NCBI RefSeq assembly: GCF_027943255.1
Contig: NC_072896.1
Location: 35,924,501 to 35,988,500 of the forward strand
Reading direction: 5' to 3'
Source: Anastrepha obliqua
Lineage: Eukaryota; Arthropoda; Insecta; Diptera; Tephritidae
DNA length: 64,000 nucleotides
In this document: piece after piece, positions 45,160 through 56,999 of the stretch
How positions within the stretch are numbered: position 1 is the first letter of the stretch
How the letters are laid out: every line of letters starts with the position of its first letter
Translations under genes and position numbers: made by a program
The notes under the pieces: generated by a model
What the model was told of the DNA's origin: nothing
Database searches by the model: none
Seen by the model: the letters and a program-made list of their open reading frames with translations, nothing else

Positions 45160-45850
45160 CCCATGCAACTTCGCTTCACCTTCGTCCAAGCTTTCCGTAA
45201 GGACACTCCCAAAGTTTGAGAGCTAAGCTTTTGTCATCCTTGGAAGCTCCCTCGAACGTCTTCGGTTTACATGTGGCCAGAAGGATTTCCCGACCTTACA
45301 GGTTTGGGTACTTGCCCAGCGTTCGCAGAGTTGACGCGAAGCCCATCGTTCCAGGACTAGAAGCAGGTTGTCAAGAAGATCCCAATTCTCCCCTTTGGCG
45401 GGGAAACTAGCCTTGTCTAGCCAGCTCGTCCGCTTCGCGCTTTCCCGCAATGTCGCTATGACCAGGTACCCAGGTTAGCCTTATGTCAAAGAATTCGGAT
45501 GCAATCGAAAGTAAAACCAGGCGTTCCCTAATCAGTTTCGAATGCATCGTAATTGAGCAAAGGGCACTAAATGCCCGCTTGGCCCTCGAAGCAAGTATTT
45601 ACTTTCTTAACAGTTATTACGCAAGTGAGTAGCCAATCACCTGCCTTTTTGATTGCGGCTATGTCTACTTGGAACACACTGATGTAATCCGGTCACCTGA
45701 ATTGGAGTTTGATGAGGAGATCTTCACCGAATACTACTCCGCCAACTCTTCTAACTCAGAGCTATCTGCGAACAAGTTCACCAGGCCCTGTCTCCTAGTG
45801 GTGCACCCAGTTCACTCCTCCCTTGAATTAAACGTAACTTGATTGGAAAA
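45160..45850 (-). pseudogene. Non-LTR retrotransposon family delta, copy 2
   Basis: DNA-level alignment with the 32.9-33.4 kb delta copy: shared blocks include GGCCAGAAGGATTTC, TTGCCCAGCGTTCGCAGAG and TGTCTAGCCAGCTCGTC. The minus strand covers the C-terminal WASRQLCERWASTQTCKVGK and FWPHVNRRRSRELPRMTKA and part of RNase H in broken frames. No reverse transcriptase portion. Confidence 0.8.
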
Positions 45851-45854
45851 ATTT

Positions 45855-47155
45855 AGTTTTTCCAGGCGAGCCATTATCTGGCCTGCCAAAAGTGTATATT
45901 GAGATTATTGTTTGCTTACGGGCACGGAATTTCGCTTGACCTCATGGTCTTTTGCGCCATCAGTTGTTTTAGAGTATTTCTATATTTCGGAAATATAATC
46001 CCTATTTCAATATATTCTAATGAAATTTCGGAATTTGATGATTTTTGTTTTTTATTCGCTCTGAAATAATCCTAAATCCGTAATTCCGGAACTTTTTCTT
46101 GACTGAAAACAACCGACAATAATCAACCGTGAGAAACCAACCCTTTCTTGAATGGTAAAACATAAAAAAAGTTTCTCTAAACGAAGTCATTTAATAAATA
46201 ATGCCCCAAAGGTAACTTTTTAAAGGCTCCAAACTACACTCTACTTGTTGGGAAAACATACAAAATATGGGAAAGATTTCTGGGGAACATTTGTTTTCAC
46301 ATACGAACTGGGATTGGCTTTTGGCAAACTACAAGTATAACTCGGCAAACCTGGTCGCATTTTCTATAGCGTCCCCAAGTTGTACCTAATCGATATACCG
46401 ATGAATGGTTCAGCGAGAAATGTGTGCCTATTCAAAGAACAGTTACGATCTGCGTATGCACACACCTTCGCATAACTTTCTGCAGCGCCCCACAACTTAA
46501 TGCGTCGCATACCAAATTTTATCAGCCCTGATAAACGCATGAAAACACGCGCCAGTGATTCACGCTTAGTGACGTATTTCTATGAACAAAAACAGCTGAT
46601 GTTTGTTTTTGCTAGTTATTAAATAGATTTGTTAACAGAAAGATTGATTGAAATGTCGATAAGGAGCTTTAGAAGTTTGCAAAATTTGCTACAAAATATG
46701 TGTTCGTAAGTCAAATAAACTTATCACTAAAAATAGTTGCTGATTACTTTAATAAGTGCTGGAAATTGAAATTGTTTAGAATAAAAGCAGGAAACAATTT
46801 TATAGAAAAAATAGAAACAAATATTTGAAACTCTCGTACGTGTTTGTACTCACATATGTAACTGCAGGTTGAATCGAAAATTTATTACTGCGCATGAGGC
46901 TTTATAGAACAAATGAAAGTGCTTTATAGAGCAAATGAAAGTCTGGGGAACCTTGCGTTCATCGAAAGTTAAAGTTCGCAAAATTAATTCTATACATTAC
47001 CCGTTGCTACAAATATCTGAGAAAGAGCTCTTAAGCCTCCCCTTTTTCCGTGCAACGGTCTCATATAAAAATTATAAGCCCACCCAAAAATGTCAAGCAG
47101 AACCTAAATTTAATAGACCGGTGATTTCTTATAAGTTGTGCTAATTTAATGGTTA
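45855..47155. other. Non-coding stretch with a 22-bp tandem duplication
   Basis: GCTTTATAGAACAAATGAAA plus GT at 46899-46920 is repeated at 46921-46942 with one change. No gene recognised. Confidence 0.5.
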
Positions 47156-47164
47156 GTTAGATAC

Positions 47165-48420
47165 CTACAAAGGTAGGTAGGTAGGTAGGTGGAAGTGACA
47201 GTCGGCCTTTATACCAACTCACTTAGACCGTTGCCGAAGCAGAAGTTTTCCTGCTACTCCTGGTTAACCATTTTATTTTGAGTGCAATACCTATTAATCT
47301 GGTTGACACTTATGTCCCTAAGGTCATCGGTATCATTCTCTGACTCTGACAGACTCTTCCTTCTCCTCATTCTTTCATAGTCATATGGCATATGATCAAA
47401 GTGACTAACATAGGAGCGTTTTTCTTTGTCCGATTGAGTAGCGTCTTTGAACGCCTGACATACCATTCTGGTGAAATTCTTTTTTTAGCCGCACATGCCG
47501 GGCTATCAACGCATCTCGTGTCGGCTGAATGCTACTGTATCACGCAATTTTTAGGTTAAGCGAGGTATACCTACAATCTCCTTACCAAGAGGGAGACGAG
47601 TGGTAGCGCATTTTCTCGCTAATTTGTCTGCCTTAGAACTCTTGTTTATGCCCAGGCGCACATATCAAATGAATACAGAAATATTCCGCCATCTCGTTAA
47701 GAGAAGCGCGACATTTACGATCAATGATGGAATTAGTAAAAACCCGCATGGCTATCAGAATAAATACAGATTTCTCTAAAAGTAGTCACACAGACAACCA
47801 CCTCATTAATGACTAAAATTTCAAGAAGAAGAAGAAGACGAACCGAAACGCTTACTTTCTTCTTCTTAAAATAGTCGTCATAGCAAACTTCATCGTCAAG
47901 CTTTGAGCCATCAGTAAAGAACCGTAATAGTTGTCAACCCACTCACGTCTAACTGGAATTCTAGTACTAAATAACCTATTAAAATATAGTTCATCCAAAC
48001 AGTAGTCAACTGAGTTAGTTGGACCCAGACCGAGTGCTATGTCCAACACCTGAATCGCGCCATAGATTAGTTCTGAGTAGCCGAGCTGCAGTGTTACCTG
48101 CTTTCTGTTGACGGACCAAATCTAGGAGAGGTAGGAGAAAAGAGTATTCAGAGCATCTGACAGTGTGTGCCTAAGAGTGCAGCTGAAACATATAAGCGCC
48201 ATATTTTTAACTTTCAGGAGCCTGTTTCTAATCTTATCGAGAGCCGTTCACCAGACTATAATTCCGTAAAGGAGGAAAGGTCTGATGACGTCACTCCCAT
48301 GGGGCCAGTGAATGTATTTCGGAGAAAGAAATAGAGCTACATTAGCTTTCTTTACCACGTGCAAATCAGCCTCGGATAACAAAACCAATTCAATCGTCAA
48401 CAACATTTGGCTACCGTACT
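47165..48420 (-). pseudogene. Non-LTR retrotransposon relic (family zeta) with ACCT-repeat tail
   Basis: The minus strand reads IRPFLLYGIIVWWTAL (end of the polymerase), LRHTLSDALNTLFSYLS, ORF 47852-48049 (LGPTNSVDYCLDELYFNRLF), and a frameshifted RNase H start, YYTDGSKLDDEVCY. ORF 47254-47466 (RRRKSLSESENDTDDLRDIS) near the end is the C-terminus, and the 3' end is an (AGGT)n tract at 47173-47192 (plus strand). Domain order is that of the other RNase H elements here, but the sequence is a different family. Confidence 0.72.
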
Positions 48421-48424
48421 AAAA

Positions 48425-49490
48425 TCGTACTAGTTCCTTTGCATACGTGAAATTCTGTTAAACTATAAAATATTTTAGCACTGTATGATCTATAGTTAAC
48501 CACGATATTGGAATAAATTTAGGGATTTATGTCACTTTCCACATCCAAAATTTTGTCAACTTTGCCTGTGTTAATAAAAAAAAAAGCTTAGCATGTCTTT
48601 TAACGTCTGCAGCTCGTCTACAGCAAATGTAGCTTCCAGGACGAACCACGATCAGTTTGCAGTACTATTTTTAAGACCCTTTATTATTATTATTTTTTTT
48701 TTTTTAATTATTATAAATTTTTTTATTTTTTAATTTTCATAAGTTTTTTTTTAAGTTATATAATTTTTCTTTAATGTTTTTAACTTTTTTTTTACAATTT
48801 TTTTCTTTATTGTAGGTATTTTACATTTCGTCCTTTATGTCGGAAAACTGAAATTTTTTTATTTGATTTTCTTCTAGCTCATCGCGCAACGCCTTGGACT
48901 GGTTGTAATAGATGCAACAGTAATCGCAGTTGATCCCAAACAGGTGATTATATGCGATTATACGACTCCTGGTAATTTATGGGTCAGAATATGTATGTAC
49001 AAAATCAATTAACAGGCAGCCATCGAGGCGATCAGTACGAGCTACAGAGGATGGTATGCGTTTGCAAAAGAGAACCTGTAAGAAACTGCAAGACAGTATC
49101 CATGAAAGTACTAGCACCTCTTCAGATTCAAACATAGACGCAACCAAAATGGGATATCCTGAGAGTGACTAATACCAATACTGAAAAAGAAAGATATTTG
49201 AGTGGTGAAAAGATAAATACTCCAATCACGCAATACCCGGAAATCGCAGTACCGGGAGATACCGTGCAACCAGAATTTAGTTTTAAAAAATAATCAGAAC
49301 AAATCTTAGTAGCAGAAAGAATTTGGAAGGAGTGTCTGAGACATATAATGTAAGCAAATATGTGAAAAACTGCTATACCGATGGGTTAATAACTAAGAGA
49401 CAGATGACCTTATATGCATTAGGCCAAAATATATGACTTCAGTAACAAACGCAACTACCGAAATTGAAGCACAACAATCATGTTGGACCA
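48425..49490. other. Unrecognised stretch with T-rich low complexity
   Basis: T-rich run at 48675-48825. The region 49000-49490 has codon-like GC content but no motif I can name; it may be upstream sequence of the reverse transcriptase fragment that follows. Confidence 0.4.
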
Positions 49491-49499
49491 CCAAACTGC

Positions 49500-49690
49500 T
49501 TCTAAGAACCACAGATCTATGACTGCATATCAAACTCGTCGCTAAAAATAATTAGTGAATTAAAAGACCTGAGTGTGCATTTTGACTCCAAGCTTAACTT
49601 CACCACCCACATAAATTATTATAATGTTTCTTAATCGTTCGCAATCGTTCGAAATTGTTCTTCGTTTTCTAATCTGTACTCTCAAACCGT
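49500..49690 (+). pseudogene. Jockey-superfamily reverse transcriptase fragment
   Basis: Reads ELKDLSVHFDSKLNFTTHIN (canonical VKDLGVxxDSKLxFxxHI, polymerase motif 7), followed in another frame by NRSQSFEIVLRFLICTLKPL and YSLVRS, as expected for the next segment. Only about 60 residues; joined directly to the tail of the delta element on the other strand. Confidence 0.6.
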
Positions 49691-49694
49691 TGTA

Positions 49695-50740
49695 CTCGTT
49701 AGTTCGGTCCAGGATAGGTTAGGTTACGATAGGTTGTGAAGGTTGTCCTGCGAAAGCTGGGCAGCTGAAGAGCAGGTGCTGAGATGATTCCACCTTATCC
49801 TCCATACAACTGACGCAAAAAGACTCGAAGTAATTCAGATTCTCATGGCATGTATACCCCGCGGACAGTGCCCCGTGAGGATGTCCACGAAATTTGAGAG
49901 ATGACGTTTTGTCATCCTCAGAATATCCCTCGAACACCGCCTATTCAAACGTGGGCAGAAGGCCTTCGTGACCTTACACGTTCGTGTACTTGCCCAGCGC
50001 TCGCTGAGTTGGTGCAAAGCCCATCCTTCCAGGAGTAGAGCGCAGGTTGTCAAGGGGATTCCGATCGTCTCCTTTCACGGGCACACTACCTCACAGGTCC
50101 CTTGTCTGGCCAGCTCGTCGGCTTCGCAGTTTCCAGCAATGTCACTGTGACCAGGTACCTAGATTATCTTTATACCGAAGAATTCTGATGCAATCGAGAG
50201 GGAGACCAGGCATTCCCTGACCAGTTTCGAATGTACCATAATAGAGCCCAGGCGACCAGCTTCGAGCCATCTGTAAACAGGTTAACTAGGCCCTGTCCCC
50301 AAGTGTTGACCCCGGTCCACTCCTGCCTTGGTGGAATATGGGTGGAGAAAGTTCCGCTTGGACTAATCGAGGGCACACACTGATCCGTCGACGAGGGGAT
50401 GAACTCAAGGTTTCTGAGGATGCTTGAGTGTCCATATGTGAGATTGAGCTTATAGTCCAAGCCCCTCAGTCTGATTGCGGTAAATGCAGCGGCAATTCTG
50501 CCTGCGATGTCTATAGGTACCACATTTAACATTACATTAAGCGCCAGAGTAGGAGTAGTTCAAGGCGCCCCACTGATGCCAGTGACTGCAGGCCTTTGAA
50601 CTCTCTCTAGCTTTTTAACTGATGTCGTTCTCTCCCGTAAGTTCCACCAGACAACGACTCCATATAACAAGATTGGCTTTATGATGGTATTATACCTTGT
50701 CACCTTGTCAGAAAGCACCAACGGAGCGCCCCCCCCCCGG
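49695..50740 (-). pseudogene. Non-LTR retrotransposon family delta, copy 3
   Basis: From 50740 downward: TPTLALNVMLNVVPIDIAGR and AFTAIRLRG (50170-50532), YGHSSILRNLEFIPSSTDQC, FTDGSKL then frame loss, WASTRTCKVTKAFCPRLNRR (49835-50053), RHLSNFVDILTGHCP, and the knuckle CVSCMEDKVESSQHLLFSCP (49719-49937). The 3' end has CCTAACC-like repeats near 49705-49730. The RNase H middle is deleted relative to copy 1. It starts beside a run of ten C residues (50731-50740). Confidence 0.85.
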
Positions 50741-50744
50741 GGTT

Positions 50745-53620
50745 AGGATACATGGTATTCGTTTGGATACTGTTTCATGCAGTCTATATTAATAGATTAG
50801 AGTTTCCTCAGAGAGCTTTTTTGCGCTTTTCTTTGTACTCGATGAAATTCGTTGATCCCATTCCGACCCATTGCTTACTAATAAATTTATTTTCCTCTAT
50901 CTAGACTTGTCTAGACTGAGTCTAGACTTGCTTTGTTGTCGATGTGTTTTATCTTTGATATTTGTTCGCTAAAGAAACTTCATTTTAATTGTTCACTCAC
51001 GCATTTTCCATTGTCATGAAATTGTTTTTTGTGGGTATTGCTAAAACTATTTTAGAAAGACAAAAAGAAGAGGAAGAACCTCATATTGAATTGGACTGAA
51101 ACAATCTGTCAGATTGAGAACACATCACAGCACTTTTCAGACTTTACAACCGGAAACGCTCGAAAAAACTCATGAACTTATCCAAGAGCAACCAAAGCAT
51201 TATCGATGCAAGGCACATACTTGAAGAATGCGCTGTCTGCAAAAGAATCTTGGTTGGATATATAAGAACAGGCGGTACGATGAATTTCACCAGCTTAGGC
51301 CCTATACCACAGTTCATCTCGAAAGTAGTATTGAAGTAATTATCTAAAACTTTGAAAAGGTGCAATAAATCCCAAAGGTACAGTGCTGTATAACAAATAA
51401 TAATTAAATAGCGCGACAGCCAAACTGGTATAGAATCAAACGAATTGGAAGTGATAGTTTCGGGTAGCAATAATACCTTTTTTCGAGCCTAGCTAAAATA
51501 AGGAAAATATCCTTAATTTAATCCTGTCAAGTGATGATTGCTTAATTAGGTTAAGTTTTTGAAAAACAAAAGGCTCAGAACGATGATACGGTGAATTTAT
51601 TTCTCAGCTGAGTTTTTTATTAGCCCCACGCTGGATGGCGCTTTAGGCCAATTTTATTGCATTTTATTCACGTCAGTTATTCACCTGAAAAAAATAGTAA
51701 AAAACCATGAAATTCTAGTTGTTCCGATTTTAATACTCGCAACTGTGCATATGTATATTATCTTATTTTTTTATTTCTATTTAATGTTTAGCTATTTTTA
51801 TCACTAAGCGAAACGAAAATTTACAAATACAAAGCGTATGCAAAAGTCTTATGGCAATAGCAAAGCGATAAGAAAGTGTAGAATTATTTAGGTCAACTAC
51901 ATTTGCAATCAAGAAATTTTATTTCTTCCAAGTTTTACCGATTTTTGTAAATATAATATAATTTAATTTTATATCAATAATTAATTTAATATTTATCTAA
52001 TATTTTCTATTGAGAGTAACGCGAGAAAAGCACTATAGTGATTGATAAATTTTATCACGGCAAAAATAAGATTAGCTAGGGGTTCATTTCCGATATTTCA
52101 TTTTAAAAAACTCTCAACCAAAATTTGCAACATTGAATAAAAAAAATTGTAATTTATAATACAATAATATTAATGAATATTAAATCAATTAAGAATTTTT
52201 TTTTCAGTTTCAGAAGAATTGGCGATAGTGTTCGGAATAATTAAATCAACTGGCGTATTTGAATCACTCGCTCTATTCTAAAGGCATACCACTGGAATCC
52301 ACTTTGCAAACGGTAGCTGAAGTCAGAGAGACTTCGCAGTGGTTGCTAGTCCGAAGGTCGTTGTGAATACCTTTAATGGCATTGAAGCTAATTGCGTAGT
52401 GATTTTTTTTTTTAACTGTCTGATTTTTAAACTACTTTGCTTCCGTCCTATTTTTCGAGATTTGGAAATGTTGCTGAATTAGGAATTGTTTGCTTTGGAA
52501 TTAGTTTGTAGGAGCCGTAGACTAATGTTTATTTAGTATCGTTTGGATTTATGGTTTATTTGTGTTTGCATGCTCTTGCTTGTCGCAATTTTATCTCGTC
52601 TGAATTAGGTCGCAATGGATTCTTACTTTTGTGTACTACTTTATCTTTTCAAGGTTTTTGTATACTACGAGTGTAATTGTAAATCTTGTTTACTTTTATT
52701 TTATTTTTTTAAGTTTTTTTTTATTTTATTTCTTTATGTTTTTTTTTTTAATTTATTTGTTCTTTTATTTTTTAGTTTTCAAATTTTTTGTATTAATTTT
52801 TTTTAATTAATTTTTTTTTTTTTTTTTTTTTATTATTATTTTTTTAAATTTCCATTTTCCATAAGATATTCAGTATTTGAGATTTAACGATATCTATTTC
52901 AAAGCAGCTAACGGTAATCACTCTCAAAAGTAATGAAGTAAAATAGAAATTTGGATACCAAATGAAGTGAGCGACTCTTCATTTTTCGATGTTTGCCATA
53001 TCAGTTTTATATTTTCTCCCTTTGGTGTTTTTGTAAGTAAGTCATTTTACCAGCACTCTTACGTAAAGATTTTTACATACACACATATACAAACACACAT
53101 ACGCGTATATCAAATTTCCGCCTCTGATGGCCGGCAGGTGTATAGAAATTATTTACCTTTTACTATTCTTTGCATGCGCAGTAGATGGAAAAATGCCCCC
53201 TTGATTAAACTTACACACAACCACACCGACTTGCATATGGTATACTCGTACACGTATTCCATGTAGCACTTAATAGCGAGGCACGTGATTTTATATTAAA
53301 TAAATTTCCGGCGAAATTTCTTTACATAAATACTTCTGGTTCAATCTCAAAATGAAAAAAAATAAGCTCTAAAATAAACTAACTTAAGTACAAAAGTAAA
53401 ATACTTAACCTAACCTTTTTTATGCAAATTCCTTGCATTTGTAGTATGTTCGGAATATTGGAGAAATCGACTTATGCACGCGCGTCTATATGTATTTCCG
53501 ACACACAGCGGAACGTTTACATAAGACGTTCATAGGATGTGGTCGAAAATAGTAAACGTAGTCTAAATTTGCTGAAACTCAATACACACTCTACATTCAC
53601 TTAGGAAAGAAAGGGTGTGA
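50745..53620. other. Non-coding stretch
   Basis: No gene recognised over about 2.9 kb. Features: repeated TCTAGAC at 50902-50930, a long T-rich low-complexity block at 52690-52845, and scattered ACATAC runs. A 108-codon minus-strand ORF (51144-51470) has no motif. Confidence 0.5.
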
Positions 53621-53623
53621 AAT

Positions 53624-53860
53624 ATGGTACAGATTGACGAACTGCCACGCTTAGCCTTCTTGAGGCCGGGAATGTTAAGCGTTATCCGATTTTGGGTTGA
53701 CATTCGGGTTGCATATTGCCTTTACTTAGAAAATTATAAATCTAAACGATGGTATAGGTTGGCCCACTACCACGCCGACTGCTTTGATGAGGCCAATCCG
53801 TGGCAAGGTAAGGTAAGGGATGTGCAGAAACAACTTTCTGTTTCTTTTGAAACTATGTAA
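53624..53860 (+). CDS. Unidentified 78-codon ORF
   Basis: MVQIDELPRLAFLRPGMLSV through RWYRLAHYHADCFDEANPW. It has ordinary amino-acid composition with a Trp/Tyr/His-rich middle, unlike the AT-driven ORFs around it. It contains a CAAGGTAAGGTAAG stretch that could act as a splice donor (53806-53819). I recognise no domain. It could be a single exon, an old element piece, or chance. Confidence 0.25.
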   Translation: MVQIDELPRLAFLRPGMLSVIRFWVDIRVAYCLYLENYKSKRWYRLAHYHADCFDEANPWQGKVRDVQKQLSVSFETM

Positions 53861-53972
53861 CCCTACATACCGGGAATGCCGACATATATTAGATATTTAA
53901 ATATTATAAGATAATATATATATATAGATAAATTAGATACCTAAGTAAACTAATAACCTAACTAACTAACCT

Positions 53973-54300
53973 GGCGACCGCCGTAGCCGAATGGGTTGGT
54001 GCGTGATTACCATTCGGAATTCACAGAGAGAACGTAGGTTCGAATCTCGGTGAAACACCAAAATTAAGAAAAACATTTTTCTAATAGCGGTCGCCCCTCG
54101 GCAGGCAATGGCAAACCTCCGAGTGTATTTCTGCCATGAAAAAGCTCCTCATAAAAAATATCTGCCGTTCGGAGTCGGCTTGAAGCTGCACCTAGGTCCC
54201 TCCATTTGGGGAACATCAAGACGTACCCGAAAAATAGGAGGAGGAGCTCGGCCAAACACCCCAAAAGGGTGTACGCGCCAATTATATATATATTTATATA
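53973..54300 (+). repeat. SINE family S, best full-length copy
   Basis: Head GCCGCCGTAGCCGAATGGGT (box A-like), box B ACGTAGGTTCGAATCTCGG, body with GCGGTCGCCCCTCGGCAGGC, AATGGCAAACCTCCGAGTG and CGGAGTCGGCTTGAAGC, tail GGGTGTACGCGCCAATTATA then (TA)n. The head resembles a tRNA-Ser (long variable region between anticodon and T arms), but the anticodon arm is not intact. About 328 bp; no coding capacity. Three other copies lie in the window at 4.4, 13.0 and 31.8 kb. Confidence 0.9.
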
Positions 54301-54304
54301 AGTA

Positions 54305-56395
54305 ATTTCTGATTAATTTTGGTTATGTCAGGTGACACCCAAAACTTAACCGTTTTCAAGTTAGCGAATTTTAAAAATTCTTTAAAAAATATATATTTTT
54401 TGTATTTGCTGTACGTCCACTTTTATTTAAAATGTTAGTAAAGCTCCAATTTTTTTTCTCTGTTCTTAGTTGAAAGGTACATCAATTACAGGGAAACCTC
54501 CCTTGAGCGCACCGTCACCGGCAGTCAACTTTTGTCCGCTCACGGAGAGGGCTAGATTTTCGGTCCATGTATTATTTTCTATTGTTATAAATTCATTAGA
54601 ATTCGAATTAGATTTCCCAAGTGTTTTCGATGACTCAAATAACGAAGCCAGCGTTGCTTGCAGCAAGTCATCTGCGACCTGAAATTCAGCTCAATTGCAC
54701 ATTTATATTTTTGTCAAGCCTTGGTTTTTGGAAATAGTTATGACTTCAGTTTGAACCTTTGCCAAGGCTTCTTTTATGAAAAATGTTGCCTCTAAGACAT
54801 CTAAAATTTTTTTAGTTGATCGACTCTCTAAGATATGTTTGACTTGATGTAAAGGTTAGAAAACTGAAGTCGTGTTACTATTTTATTACTAAATTATTTT
54901 TAAATTCTTTAAACGCATATCGCGAGAATGAGAATTGCATTGTCCAAAAATAGTAGTGTTTTTCTGTTTTGCAACTCTATTTTTTTATCGCATTCCATCA
55001 GCTATTCTGTTATCACTTCACGTGCCCAACCCTGAATTCTTCTGTATTTGTTTTATTTGTTATGAAAAGAAATCTGATCTCTTTTGATTAGAGGTTCGCT
55101 TCTGCTCGACAGAGGTTTTTGTGTCAATTTTATGAAAAATAACTGCCCTTGTCCGGCCCAAATTTATACTTAAAACTTGGTATAGGAAAAAATGTCCGCC
55201 CGAAATAGAGATTTCAATGTAATAAAAATCATCAATAAAATTTTAACCAAGCTCTGACTGTTAAAAATAGCAGACTGTTAAAATTTTGAATTTACGATTT
55301 ATCTCCAAGTGTTTCCTACTTCATAGCGTATTTTTAGCTATCCAAAAAGGTATAACACTTTAATTAAAGTAGTGATCTGTAGACGAAAACGGGAAGAATA
55401 AAAAAGTTGTTACTAAAACAAAAAAAGTTAAAAATGTAAGTTTTTTTTATTCATTGTAATTCGTTCTCAACATGACCATTCCTATTGCTGCAATAAATTC
55501 CCATTATTTTCCTTAAATTTTTTACAATATTGGTTTTTGATTTATTAAATTATCTTCTTCTTCTCAATTTATGTCATCCCCGGTGGGACATAGAACCTAA
55601 ATTATGCCAGATACTAAAGATGGATCGGAATGTTTGGAATCGATTTTTTGTTATGTTGGACTACTTGACTTGATAGATTGAGATTCCATTACATTATTCT
55701 TAGAATCATCATGCTATATAACCAAATTAATCAGAAATTTTCTAAATAATAAGTTCCTTAAGTATCTGAGCCGGCCTTCCCGGTGACCCTGTACATATTT
55801 TCCGAACGATTGCGAATATTTTTTAACTTATCTGCCAAAATTTTGCAATTAGCGTTTTTCGGCTATTTTCTCTCCCTTCTCTCTCTTTTACACTAACAAT
55901 GTCTTCGATCCATGGTGAAAAGAATTGAGAAGACGTGGCAGTAACAAACTGTTATCCGACTCTCAGCGAATTTGAGAGAATCAGATAGACTGACGTAACT
56001 GTAGTCACGAAGCGGTTTGTTTACGGAAAGACTCTAAGATTGTGTTAGTAATATGCGAAAAAAATTAACACAAAGTCACTTCAATGCCATCTGAACAATG
56101 ATTGATTGGACGAGTGTGTGAATGCATGTGAAATGATCGGCCAGAATTCGGCTGCCGAGTCCCCCGTAACATATCAGCTGAAGTTCCCCTAACAATTTCC
56201 TTTTTCTCCGTAGTTATTGGTCAAACCTTGTAATCCTTGCTTTTGAACTGTTCAAAATAGGAAAAGTAATGTACCCAGGAAATACTTCAAGCTTTCAGTA
56301 TATCGCCGGTTAGTATTGGAAATGTACTCCCTCCTTCGACATAACGATAATTTTGGAAGTTATATGCAAAAATTGCGATATTTAATTACGGTATT
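54305..56395. other. Non-coding stretch
   Basis: No gene or element recognised. Two overlapping opposite-strand ORFs at 54466-54682 lack motifs. Confidence 0.5.
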
Positions 56396-56399
56396 TCAC

Positions 56400-56960
56400 T
56401 CGTACAGCAACCTACCGTAGGATTATCAATTCTATGCCAAATCGTGTACAAGAAGTCATTGAATCCTGGCGCTTCACCACGTCGATGTTGGCGTAAAACT
56501 CGTACAGCTTGTGGTTCCATTTTATTCGACATGCATCATTCACGCCAATCCGACCATAGATATTGCAAACAAAGTTTCTCTCGAAAGCTCCTAATAACCG
56601 TCCATCGGTGTTCGTCAATGTCCAGGACTCAGAGCCTACAGTAAAACCAGGAGAATGAGTGATTAATAAAACTTTTTTTGTCGTGCATCGATAAAGGGTT
56701 CTGCGTTCATCGAGAGAGGTTCACTTGCCTAGCCAACCCAAAATAGCACCTGTTGGCAAGAGTTATACTTCGTTTATCTTAGATAAAAACAGTCTTTAAG
56801 TACGCCGAACTCGTAATTGTCAATCGCAACCTTCTGTCCAATACGCTTAGACATTTTGATTGTTGTTACAAGGTATTTTGTCTTGCCCTTGTTTACCGTA
56901 AGACCCAATCGACGAGATTCTTTTTCCTAGAATGAAGAAAGTTGCACTGATTGCTCACGG
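56400..56960 (-). pseudogene. RTE-type retrotransposon fragment
   Basis: The minus strand reads RRLGLTVNKGKTKYLVTTIK, KVAIDNYEFGVLKDCFYL, then frameshifted SLILLVLL and RTPMDGY-type text, and MTNTDGRLLGAFERNFVCNI with YGRIGVNDACRIKWNHKLYE and FYANIDVVKR (56412-56618). These are consecutive segments of RTE reverse transcriptase (LTVNxxKTKY, LSTDxxxLxxFERKxLRxIxG, RxNxELYExxxDxDVVxR). The C-terminal GRPPxRW part is missing. Confidence 0.78.
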
Positions 56961-56999
56961 ACTAATGCCAACAATATCGATATCGTAAACGTAACGACT

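Noticed and set aside
50722..50745. G/C run as a structured element
   Set aside because: A simple run of ten C residues beside a retroelement edge; could be an assembly or slippage effect, with nothing else to support function.
52615..52806. 63-codon Phe/Leu-rich ORF as a membrane peptide
   Set aside because: Pure consequence of a poly-T low-complexity block.
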